From positions 1 through 7,591 of the forward strand of contig JAJYYD010000050.1 of the NCBI GenBank assembly GCA_021801305.1: DNA of 7,591 nucleotides, in the 5' to 3' direction. Shown here in pieces: positions 1 to 5,652 of the stretch (position 1 is the stretch's first letter; every line of letters starts with the position of its first letter). The stretch comes from Thermoplasmata archaeon. Its GTDB lineage: Archaea > Thermoplasmatota > Thermoplasmata > Thermoplasmatales > Thermoplasmataceae. Below the pieces are notes generated by a model. That model had not been told where the DNA came from and searched no databases. It saw only the letters and a list, made by a program, of their open reading frames with translations. The position numbers and the translations under genes are program-made.

Positions 1-385
1 CAACTGTGACTCCGTTTACAAGCATCGCTCCGGCCTCTGAAGCCTTTTTGGCAAGCCACTGGTCGAGTTTTACCCTCAGTACAGTATATCCTGATTTGTT
101 TTCATCGAACTTCCTTGACCTGAAATCTATGTTTATGCTGGAATCTTCTGTGAGAAAACCTACAGTCTTTGATTTGACATATCTCTCCACAGGTGCTGTT
201 TTTTCCCAGTCTGGAATGATATTGTCCAGTTCATGCCCCCATAAAACCCCTCCTGAGACATTCTTGGTGCCTGGAGGATCAGATTTCTCAACAAGAAGTA
301 CATTGACTTTTTTGGATGCCAAACTGATGGCAGCAGATGAGCCTGCGGGACCGGCTCCCACGACTATAACATCAAATTCGCTCAT
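1..385 (-). CDS. fixC: FixC-like electron-transfer flavoprotein:quinone oxidoreductase, N-terminal fragment
   Basis: Read on the minus strand from ATG at 385, the frame stays open for 128 codons to the window edge, so this is a 5' fragment. It starts MSEFDVIVVGAGPAGSSAA, a classical FAD-binding Rossmann fold: GxGxxG at residues 10-15 and an acidic residue (E33) closing the second beta strand (LLVEKSD). The following GTKNVSGGVLWG (about residues 39-50) resembles the FixC/ETF-QO stretch after the dinucleotide fold and separates it from most geranylgeranyl reductases, which are the main alternative in the same superfamily. FixC proteins normally pass electrons from the FixAB electron-transfer flavoprotein to a quinone or other acceptor at the membrane, together with ferredoxin-like FixX; those partners are not in view. 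No Shine-Dalgarno precedes the ATG and an AT-rich box lies about 25 bases upstream, which suggests a leaderless transcript. The superfamily is secure and the FixC subfamily is likely. Confidence 0.8.
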   Translation of the reverse strand, partial: MSEFDVIVVGAGPAGSSAAISLASKKVNVLLVEKSDPPGTKNVSGGVLWGHELDNIIPDWEKTAPVERYVKSKTVGFLTEDSSINIDFRSRKFDENKSGYTVLRVKLDQWLAKKASEAGAMLVNGVTV

Positions 386-397
386 TGCTTCAGTATG

Positions 398-418
398 CCT
401 ATATAATTAATAATAATT
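398..418. promoter_or_regulatory. Shared AT-rich divergent promoter core
   Basis: Only 46 bases separate the ATG at 385 (minus) from the ATG at 432 (plus). Their centre is an uninterrupted AT stretch, TATATAATTAATAATAA from 400. A TATA-like element at 400-408 lies 24-32 bases before the plus-strand ATG, and the same stretch read on the minus strand lies about 20-30 bases before the other ATG. This is the spacing of archaeal leaderless promoters. I infer overlapping divergent promoters; no transcript data are available. Confidence 0.5.
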
Positions 419-431
419 TTCCAGTGTTAAT

Positions 432-1157
432 ATGAAAGGGCAAAATACTGCAAATGATTTTAAGCCCCTGAAAATTCCATGGGATATCACAATGCCAGAC
501 GATGACAGGATCAGGGCTATGCATTCGCTTCTTTTTGAAAGATACGGGGATCTCAAGTGGTGGCCTGCAGAGACAGATGATGAGGTCGTTATAGGATCAA
601 TCCTGACGCAGAACACCTCATGGTCAAATGTCGAGAAGTGCATTACAAATCTAAAGAGAAACAATATCTGCAGCCTTTCTGCCCTGTCTTCACTCGAACC
701 GGATGTTCTTGCACCCATAATCAGAAGCTCCGGATTCTACAACCAGAAGGCGAAAAGACTGATTGATATTTCACGCATAATCACTGAAAACTATTCCACA
801 CTGGAAAAAATGTCTGGATTTCCTGTTGATGAACTTGAGCTTTTCCTGAAGGATGTGAAGGGAGTTGGGAGGGAAACCATGGATTCCATTCTCTCTTATG
901 CCCTTCACAAACCGGTTTTTGTTGTTGACAAATACACAATAAGAATTTTTTCAAGAATCGGGATAAGGGGCGGCAGGTTGGATATTGACACGATCAAGGG
1001 TTTGATATCGGACACGCTTGGAAATGATGGTGATATGCTTAGAAACTTTCACGCCATGCTTGTTTATCTGGGGAAGGATCACTGCAGGACAAAACCCTTA
1101 TGCCCGGAGTGTCCGGTAAGATCAGTCTGCGGCTATTTTATTACTGCAGGTCCCTGA
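432..1157 (+). CDS. HhH-GPD DNA glycosylase with iron-sulfur cluster, endonuclease III-related (MagIII/COG2231-like)
   Basis: This 241-residue protein belongs to the endonuclease III superfamily of base-excision DNA glycosylases. Residues 55-65 (GSILTQNTSWS) match the helical core of the family. The helix-hairpin-helix is at about 140-150 (KDVKGVGRETM), and the catalytic aspartate is D166 in VVDKY. A C-terminal [4Fe-4S] site is formed by C218, C224, C227 and C233, spaced CX5CX2CX5C, one residue shorter in the first gap than the E. coli Nth pattern. At the position of the Nth catalytic lysine (GVGRKTA) it has E148. It is therefore probably a monofunctional glycosylase without lyase activity. 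The WWPAE stretch, the Glu and the DKY fit the 3-methyladenine glycosylase III / endonuclease III-related group better than Nth itself. The start is uncertain: ATG 432 has a TATA-like box at leaderless spacing, but family members usually begin nearer ATG 492 or 519, so the first 20-30 residues may not be translated. The 3' end overlaps the convergent aIF2 gamma gene by 17 bases. Confidence 0.88.
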   Translation: MKGQNTANDFKPLKIPWDITMPDDDRIRAMHSLLFERYGDLKWWPAETDDEVVIGSILTQNTSWSNVEKCITNLKRNNICSLSALSSLEPDVLAPIIRSSGFYNQKAKRLIDISRIITENYSTLEKMSGFPVDELELFLKDVKGVGRETMDSILSYALHKPVFVVDKYTIRIFSRIGIRGGRLDIDTIKGLISDTLGNDGDMLRNFHAMLVYLGKDHCRTKPLCPECPVRSVCGYFITAGP

Positions 1158-2364
1158 TGTTTCCGTAACCTATGAGTCTCCACCTGTTTGCAATTCTTCT
1201 TGCTATGGCAATCCTCTCGCCAGAATATGTTGCAACCGGGTATTTCAGCGAGATTTCTGCGCTTGTGTCCCTCGCTGAGGTAACAACACCTACAGTGTTG
1301 GCCGTACCAACTGTAAGCATGAGGCTCTCCTTGCTTTTTATTGAATCAACTTTCAGGTCTTCCTGGAAACCCACCACCCTCTTAAGCAGATGGACATCGA
1401 CTGTCATTCCGAATACCGTCGGTGGAACCTTGCCGGCCTTCCCAACGATCCTTCCGGTAAAGGAATCACCCTTTGTGAGGAATGGATCAAGTTTTGTCCC
1501 AACTGCGGCAAGTCCTCCGGGTTTGAGCGTCTTGTATGAATTCTTTCCTGACATGAGGCTCACGACCTCAGTGGTGACATTTTCCCAGACCTGCTTATTT
1601 CCCTTGCCTGTCTGGATTCCAGGGGCGATCTCTATTTCGTCTCCTATCTGGATCATCCCTTCAACAAGAGAACCACCCAGCACACCTCCCTTCAGATCCT
1701 TTAGGGGGGTTCCAGGCTTATTAACGTCAAATGATCTTGCAAGATACATCCTCGGATTCACAGCAGGATCAAAGACTGGAGTCTTTATATTCTGCTCTAT
1801 GGCCTCCAGAAGAACGTCAAGGTTTGTGTTGTGGTAAGCACTCACTGGAATAATTGGAGCATCCTCTGCCACACTTCCCTTAAGGAATTTCTTAATCTCA
1901 TTGTAGCTCTCGATTGCCCTTTCCCTTGTAATAAGATCGATTTTGTTCTGTACAACTATTATGTTCTTTATTCCCATTATATCCAGGGCAGTCAGATGCT
2001 CCCTTGTCTGGGGCTGCGGGCACTTTTCATTGGCGGCTATCACAAGCAGTGCGCCATTCATGATTGAAGATCCTGAGAGCATAGTCGCCATAAGGGTCTC
2101 ATGCCCCGGCGCATCTACAAATGAGATAACTCTTGATAATTCGCAACTTTCTCCTTCTTTCTTGGAGGAGTAGTATTCCTCCCCGCTCTCATTCCTGCAT
2201 TTGTAAACGGGGGTATCCGCATATCCCAGTTTTATGGATATGCCTCGTTTTATCTCCTCTGAATGTATGTCGGTCTTTGTACCGGTTATAGCTTTTGTGA
2301 GGGTACTTTTCCCATGGTCAACATGACCAACCATACCGATATTTACTGATGGCTGTGGCAACAT
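1141..2364 (-). CDS. eif2g: Translation initiation factor aIF2 subunit gamma (GTPase)
   Basis: This is the GTP-binding subunit of archaeal initiation factor 2, which carries methionyl-initiator tRNA to the small ribosomal subunit. With the ATG at 2364 the protein has 407 residues, normal for the family. G1 is GHVDHGKST at 13-21, the switch region is HSEEIKRGISIKLGYAD (about 34-50), G3 is DAPGH at 84-88, G4 is NKID at 140-143 and G5 is SAYHN at 175-179. Two beta-barrel domains follow and end in RIANRWRLIGYG. A TTG one codon earlier (2367) is also in frame, but the ATG forms a TGATG overlap with the stop of rpS6e, the usual translationally coupled arrangement. The zinc-knuckle insert between switch 1 and G3 retains only two cysteines (C56 and C74) instead of the four in Pyrococcus and Sulfolobus proteins. 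Identity is certain. Confidence 0.97.
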   Translation of the reverse strand: MLPQPSVNIGMVGHVDHGKSTLTKAITGTKTDIHSEEIKRGISIKLGYADTPVYKCRNESGEEYYSSKKEGESCELSRVISFVDAPGHETLMATMLSGSSIMNGALLVIAANEKCPQPQTREHLTALDIMGIKNIIVVQNKIDLITRERAIESYNEIKKFLKGSVAEDAPIIPVSAYHNTNLDVLLEAIEQNIKTPVFDPAVNPRMYLARSFDVNKPGTPLKDLKGGVLGGSLVEGMIQIGDEIEIAPGIQTGKGNKQVWENVTTEVVSLMSGKNSYKTLKPGGLAAVGTKLDPFLTKGDSFTGRIVGKAGKVPPTVFGMTVDVHLLKRVVGFQEDLKVDSIKSKESLMLTVGTANTVGVVTSARDTSAEISLKYPVATYSGERIAIARRIANRWRLIGYGNIRDLQ

Positions 2365-2753
2365 CAATTGGCTTCCTTGGTTTCTTTCTCTTCCCCAAGG
2401 GCAGCTGGGCCGTACTGGATGACCTTGAGATTAATCTGCGAGATATCGGTTCCTATGATTGAACCCCTGAATGTCACCCTCTTCCTCAATCCTGCCTTGG
2501 ATCTTCTTCCAATGCTGTATTTTCTCAGGATTCTTTTCTTTCCTGAAATCTGGAGGTCTGACTTCATGGGAAATCCGCTAATTGAACTCCCACCGGTAAT
2601 CTTGAGCTTGTATCCCGGAAGTTCAAAGAAAATTCCGTCCACTTCGTCCCCTATCTTTCTTCCAACCAGAGAGCTCAAGCTTTCCGGACTAACGTCTTTC
2701 TTGTATGTTTTACCGCCTTTCGGGTCTGCTATAATTGCAACTGAGTTTGCCAT
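2364..2753 (-). CDS. rps6e: Small-subunit ribosomal protein S6e
   Basis: This archaeal/eukaryotic-type component of the 30S subunit has 129 residues from ATG 2753, typical of archaeal S6e, which lacks the long eukaryotic phosphorylated tail. It begins MANSVAIIADPKGGKTYKK, matching the usual start of the family, and contains the S6e signature LKITGGSSISGFPM at 50-63; the residue commonly Asp after GGS/GGT is Ser here. The basic segment KKRILRKYSIGRRSKAGLRK (72-91) is suited to rRNA contact, and SQINLKVIQYG (105-115) is the conserved C-terminal part. An in-frame GTG at 2792 would add 13 residues (beginning with a start Met and ENIQNHCG) that do not fit the family. GGAG at 2765-2768 lies 11 bases before ATG 2753, a long but possible spacing. 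It is the first gene of a two-gene unit with aIF2 gamma, a pairing known from many archaea. Confidence 0.96.
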   Translation of the reverse strand: MANSVAIIADPKGGKTYKKDVSPESLSSLVGRKIGDEVDGIFFELPGYKLKITGGSSISGFPMKSDLQISGKKRILRKYSIGRRSKAGLRKRVTFRGSIIGTDISQINLKVIQYGPAALGEEKETKEAN

Positions 2754-2755
2754 AT

Positions 2756-2794
2756 TTACACTTTCTCCACAATGATTTTGAATGTTCTCCACAT
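2756..2794 (-). other. Candidate 12-codon upstream ORF before rpS6e
   Basis: In the predicted leader of rpS6e an ATG at 2794 opens a 12-codon frame (MWRTFKIIVEKV) that ends in TAA at 2756-2758, only two bases before the rpS6e ATG at 2753. It is in a different frame from rpS6e. The predicted transcription start (about 2804, from the TATA box at 2826-2835) would place this ATG near the 5' end of the mRNA. Translation of it is inference; it could be chance, since short ORFs are common. Confidence 0.3.
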
Positions 2795-2825
2795 TTTTTT
2801 GCGGGTCTTTCCCAATTAATTTCTT

Positions 2826-2835
2826 ATTTATAAAA
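2826..2835 (-). promoter_or_regulatory. TATA-box promoter for rpS6e-aIF2 gamma
   Basis: On the minus strand this reads TTTTATAAAT, a good archaeal TATA box. A start site about 26 bases downstream would fall near 2804 and give a leader of about 50 bases containing two TGTGGAGAA copies and the short ORF. Assigned by sequence only. Confidence 0.5.
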
Positions 2836-2938
2836 TTATACTTGTGATCAGAAACTCCAGAATTTAACTTTCATTTAAGTTCCTCCAGCATACCTCACCT
2901 GCTTTTCATGGCAAAGTATGACTGTTTGAGTCCCATGG

Positions 2939-2948
2939 ATAATATTTT
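2939..2948 (+). promoter_or_regulatory. TATA-like element for the Kae1-Bud32 gene
   Basis: ATAATATTTT is centred about 29 bases before the GTG at 2973, the distance expected for a leaderless or nearly leaderless archaeal mRNA. The region immediately before 2973 has no Shine-Dalgarno. The match helps choose the GTG at 2973 over the GTG at 2955 or the ATG at 2985. Confidence 0.45.
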
Positions 2949-2972
2949 CTTGAAGTGTGTATTCCACAACCT

Positions 2973-4574
2973 GTGCCTGTTGTAATGGGACTTGAAGGTA
3001 CAGCTCATACGGTTAGCTGCGGAATAGTGGATGACGACAGGGTTATTTCCAACTGCTCATCTTCATATGTTCCACCTAAAGGTGGCATACATCCAAGGGA
3101 AGCTGCGGACCACCATGCCGAGCACATTGTTCCGGTGATCGAGAAGGCACTGTCAGATTCGGGGCTTACAATGAAGGACATAGAACTCATAGCTTTCTCG
3201 CAGGGACCTGGTCTGGGGCCATGCCTCAGGGTGGTTGCAACTGCAGCCAGAACACTTTCTCTGAAATTCTCGATTCCCATCCAGGGAGTGAACCATCCAC
3301 TTGGTCATGTTGAAATTGGGCGTAAACTGAGTAAGGCCAAAGATCCCATTATGCTCTATGTATCAGGAGGAAACACACAGGTTATAGCCCATCTTATGGG
3401 AAGGTACCGCGTGCTTGGTGAAACAACTGATATAGGACTTGGCAACATGCTTGACAAGTTTGCAAGGGAGAACGGAATTGCCTTTCCAGGTGGCCCAAGG
3501 ATAGAAGACCTGGCTCTGAAAGGATCAAAACTCCTGGATATACCATATTCTGTGAAGGGCATGGAGACTTCATTTTCGGGCATACTGACTGCCGCACTTG
3601 CATTCCTGAAAAAGGGTGAAAGAATGGAGGATGTCTGCTACAGTATCCAGGAAGTTTCTTTTGCAATGATAACAGAGGTTCTCGAGAGGGCCCTTTATTA
3701 TACAAATAAGAGGGAAATCCTGCTTGCAGGGGGAGTTGCCAGAAATCACAGGTTAAGGGCGATGGTGTCCTCAATGGCAAAAGAAGCTGGTATGAATGCC
3801 TATATGACCGATGAAAGGTACTGCATGGATAACGGGGCAATGATAGCACAGGCCGGGTTGCTCATGTATGAAAGCGGCATTAGGCAGAAAATTGAGGATA
3901 CAGGAATAAACCCGAGGTTCAGGATTGATGAGGTTGAGGTCCCATGGATTGAAAGCAGCAGCAGTTTTTCATACAGCTATTCCGGTGCAGAATCAAAGAT
4001 ATATGAGACTGATTTCTTCGGAAGACCTGCATTGACAAAGGAGAGGATAATCAAGAGTTACAGAAACAGTGATCTTGACAGCAGGATAAGGACTGCAAGG
4101 CTTAAAAATGAAGGATCCATACTCAGGCGGATGAATGAGGTCGGGATTGATTCTCCAGTTCTTTATGATGTGAACCGGGAAGATCTTTCAATAACAATGG
4201 AAAAGCTTCAGGGGCCCACACTTGAAATGTACCTGAGGGAAAACGGAATGGACGAAAAGATAATGGCCAGTATGGGAGAATCGGTGGCTGAACTCCACTC
4301 CATGATGATTTCCCATGGTGACCTTACTCCAAACAACATAATGGTCATAGACGGAAAATTGTGCTTCATAGACCCGAGCATGGGATCGCTTTCTCCCGGA
4401 AACGAGGATTTTGCCAGCGACCTGTTCCTTATATCTGAAAGCCTTAAAGCACTTCATGACGTTAATGAAACCATGATCATGTCGTTCAGGGATGAATACT
4501 CAAGGCGGTCCAGAAATGGCCCCGAGATAATTGAAACATTGGAGAAAATGGAGAAAAGGAGAAGATACGTTTGA
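2973..4574 (+). CDS. kae1-bud32: Kae1-Bud32 fusion: KEOPS tRNA t6A threonylcarbamoyltransferase with fused Bud32 kinase/ATPase
   Basis: From GTG 2973 this is a 533-residue two-domain protein. Residues 1 to about 325 are Kae1 (TsaD/Gcp family): GLEGTAHT at 6-13, metal ligands H107 and H111 (NHPLGH) with D286 (MDNGAM), SGGNTQ at 131-136 and GGVARN at 253-258. Residues from about 335 to 533 are Bud32: GAESKIY at 338-344, probable ATP-binding lysine K356 (LTKER), catalytic HGDLTPNN at 448-455 (D450, N455) and a basic C-terminal tail EKRRRYV. Kae1 transfers threonylcarbamoyl to A37 of ANN-decoding tRNAs; Bud32 supports this within KEOPS. Other subunits (Pcc1, Cgi121) and Sua5 are not in the window. 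The metal-binding Asp of the DFG-like loop is kept (D467), but the loop reads DPSMG where most Bud32 proteins have DFGLG. The GTG at 2973 was chosen because MPVVMGLEG matches the family N-terminus and a TATA-like box lies about 29 bases upstream; GTG 2955 and ATG 2985 are alternatives. The stop overlaps the next gene. Confidence 0.96.
   Translation: MPVVMGLEGTAHTVSCGIVDDDRVISNCSSSYVPPKGGIHPREAADHHAEHIVPVIEKALSDSGLTMKDIELIAFSQGPGLGPCLRVVATAARTLSLKFSIPIQGVNHPLGHVEIGRKLSKAKDPIMLYVSGGNTQVIAHLMGRYRVLGETTDIGLGNMLDKFARENGIAFPGGPRIEDLALKGSKLLDIPYSVKGMETSFSGILTAALAFLKKGERMEDVCYSIQEVSFAMITEVLERALYYTNKREILLAGGVARNHRLRAMVSSMAKEAGMNAYMTDERYCMDNGAMIAQAGLLMYESGIRQKIEDTGINPRFRIDEVEVPWIESSSSFSYSYSGAESKIYETDFFGRPALTKERIIKSYRNSDLDSRIRTARLKNEGSILRRMNEVGIDSPVLYDVNREDLSITMEKLQGPTLEMYLRENGMDEKIMASMGESVAELHSMMISHGDLTPNNIMVIDGKLCFIDPSMGSLSPGNEDFASDLFLISESLKALHDVNETMIMSFRDEYSRRSRNGPEIIETLEKMEKRRRYV
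4558..4561 (+). promoter_or_regulatory. Shine-Dalgarno GGAG deciding a TTG start
   Basis: GGAG lies nine bases before the TTG at 4571, inside the last codons of the Kae1-Bud32 gene. It supports translation of the pyrophosphatase from the non-ATG codon, which is also where the family's N-terminus (MIKFVTSNRNK) begins. Confidence 0.6.
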
Positions 4575-5122
4575 TTAAGTTTGTAACCAGCAACAGGAAC
4601 AAGTTCCAGGAAGTAAAGTATCTGATGGAAGCGGCCAGAATAGATGTTGAATGGCATGAAATGAAATATGAGGAGATCCAGGCTGACACGACCGAAGAGA
4701 TCTCCAGGGACAGCTGCGCTAAAATAGCAGGAGGCCTGGATAGCAGGTTCTTTCTTGAGGATACCGGCCTTTATATTGATCCTCTCAACGGATTCCCCGG
4801 CCCATATTCCTCATATGTCCAGAGAACCATAGGCAACAAGGGGATATTGAGGCTTCTGCACAACAATGGAAGGGATGCAGCTTTCCTTACGGTGATCTCT
4901 TACTGGAACGGAAAAGAAATAGTCCAGTTTTCTGGTGAACTCAGGGGCAAGATCAGTTATACTGAGAGAGGAAACAACGGTTTCGGCTATGATCCTATTT
5001 TCATACCTGACGGATATGAAAAGTCTCTTGCGGAGATGACCGTGCCTGAGAAAAATGCCATATCTCACAGATCAATTGCAGTCTTGAAATTTATAGATTA
5101 CCTCAGGAAAGAAGACGAATGA
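4571..5122 (+). CDS. rdgB: XTP/dITP pyrophosphatase (RdgB/HAM1 family)
   Basis: This 183-residue enzyme hydrolyses deaminated purine triphosphates (dITP, ITP, XTP) to monophosphate and pyrophosphate, keeping them out of DNA and RNA. All family landmarks are present: phosphate-binding SNRNK at 7-11, acidic LEDTGL at 62-67 (D64 corresponds to the catalytic/metal Asp of ADDSGL in E. coli RdgB), FPGPYS at 75-80, purine-site GFGYDPIF at 137-144 and SHR at 165-167. Length is normal for archaeal members. The start codon is TTG, whose last two bases are the first two of the upstream TGA stop (TTGA overlap), and GGAG lies nine bases upstream. It is therefore almost certainly co-transcribed and translationally coupled with Kae1-Bud32. 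The pairing joins tRNA modification with nucleotide-pool cleaning; I see no direct biochemical link and read it as a housekeeping operon. Confidence 0.96.
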   Translation: MIKFVTSNRNKFQEVKYLMEAARIDVEWHEMKYEEIQADTTEEISRDSCAKIAGGLDSRFFLEDTGLYIDPLNGFPGPYSSYVQRTIGNKGILRLLHNNGRDAAFLTVISYWNGKEIVQFSGELRGKISYTERGNNGFGYDPIFIPDGYEKSLAEMTVPEKNAISHRSIAVLKFIDYLRKEDE

Positions 5123-5137
5123 ACCATGGCCGTACCT

Positions 5138-5167
5138 GAAAAAATAGAAGCGAAAATCTGCTTTTTC
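5138..5167 (+). terminator. Weak hairpin plus T-run after the pyrophosphatase gene
   Basis: AAGC (5148-5151) can pair with GCTT (5160-5163) around an eight-base loop, flanked by an A-run at 5139-5144 and followed by TTTTT at 5162-5166. The stem is short; the T-run alone may act as an archaeal termination signal. It lies 16-45 bases past the stop, ahead of a new TATA-like box. Confidence 0.3.
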
Positions 5168-5169
5168 CC

Positions 5170-5177
5170 AATATAAA
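5170..5177 (+). promoter_or_regulatory. TATA-like element before the small membrane protein gene
   Basis: AATATAAA would direct transcription from about 5200, giving a leader of about 60 bases with the Shine-Dalgarno AGAGGA at 5251-5256. Assigned from sequence and position only. Confidence 0.35.
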
Positions 5178-5261
5178 CAACATCTTGGTACTGAACTCTG
5201 AAACTGTAATTGTATGCGAAAGATAAATAACTTGTTTTTATCTCATGCACAGAGGATAATA

Positions 5262-5636
5262 ATGGCACTTCGCTTTAAGGATTTCCAGACTTACATATAT
5301 ATCATACTGATGGCAATTGGACTTGCACTGTTCGTAATAAGCTCAAACGATCTCATATTCGGGAATAAAGCACTTATAAACAACGGTATCACATTCAAGA
5401 GTGCCGGTCCATGGAACTACTGGATTTTTACGCTGGGGATAATAATGACCGGCCTTTTTGTTTACCTTTATGCAAAAACAATGAGCGATGTATCGAAATT
5501 CAGGCGTCTCATGGAAAGCGACAGCAAGTACAGTTTCATGAAAAATATGAAGGAGCTTGAGGCAATTTCCCAGCGCCTTGGAACAACATATAAGGAAAGG
5601 TTAACAGCAGCCAAGGAAAGATGGAAGATAAAATAA
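5262..5636 (+). CDS. Small two-helix membrane protein with charged helical tail, function unknown
   Basis: I do not recognise this 124-residue protein with certainty; it may belong to one of the small archaeal domain-of-unknown-function families typical of Thermoplasmatales. Two hydrophobic helices are visible, at about residues 10-29 (YIYIILMAIGLALFVI) and 52-71 (NYWIFTLGIIMTGLFVYLY), joined by a polar loop of about 22 residues. The basic N-terminus and the Lys/Arg-rich tail suggest both ends are cytoplasmic and the loop is outside. Residues 72-124 are charged and look alpha-helical (SKFRRLMESDSKYSFMK, then MKELEAISQRLG), possibly a coiled coil or a partner-binding arm. ATG 5262 was chosen because AGAGGA at 5251-5256 sits five bases upstream; an in-frame ATG at 5214 would add 16 residues (MRKINNLFLSHAQRII) and lacks such a site. 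The gene is 139 bases from the pyrophosphatase and probably has its own promoter. It converges on the aminopropyltransferase gene. Confidence 0.75.
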   Translation: MALRFKDFQTYIYIILMAIGLALFVISSNDLIFGNKALINNGITFKSAGPWNYWIFTLGIIMTGLFVYLYAKTMSDVSKFRRLMESDSKYSFMKNMKELEAISQRLGTTYKERLTAAKERWKIK

Positions 5637-5652
5637 CCCTGGAAAGGTTATT
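5632..5652. repeat. Perfect 7-7-7 inverted repeat between convergent genes
   Basis: AATAACC (5632-5638) and GGTTATT (5646-5652) are exact reverse complements around a seven-base loop. The arms contain the TAA stop codons of the plus-strand membrane protein gene (5634-5636) and the minus-strand aminopropyltransferase gene (5648-5650). It could serve as a bidirectional transcript end or RNA 3' hairpin. No T-run follows on either strand, so a classical intrinsic terminator is not supported. Confidence 0.5.

Noticed and set aside
6..410. 134-codon open frame on the plus strand at the left edge
   Set aside because: It is the shadow of the minus-strand FixC-like gene, which has a clear FAD-binding motif; the plus-strand translation has no recognisable family features.
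1172..1837. 221-codon plus-strand open frame opposite aIF2 gamma
   Set aside because: It is antisense to a fully conserved aIF2 gamma coding region and its residues are the low-complexity Ser/Pro/Thr type expected from a shadow frame.
2955..2972. Upstream GTG at 2955 as the Kae1-Bud32 start
   Set aside because: It adds six residues (MCIPQP) absent from the family and lies only about 12 bases past the TATA-like element; GTG 2973 fits both family length and promoter spacing.
2908..2985. 25-codon plus-strand ORF (starts MAKYDCLSPMDN) whose TAA overlaps the ATG at 2985 (TAATG)
   Set aside because: It looks like a coupled leader ORF, but starting Kae1 at ATG 2985 would remove the first beta strand (PVVM) that the family has before GLEGTAHT. 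The predicted TATA box at 2939-2948 also lies inside the ORF, after its own start codon, so the mRNA would not contain that start.
3394..3849. 151-codon minus-strand frame inside Kae1
   Set aside because: It is a shadow of the conserved Kae1 domain, with no family features and no promoter or ribosome site.
5124..5175. 16-codon ORF (MAVPEKIEAKICFFPI) just after the pyrophosphatase gene
   Set aside because: Very short, no ribosome binding site, and it overlaps the likely terminator and the next TATA-like box.
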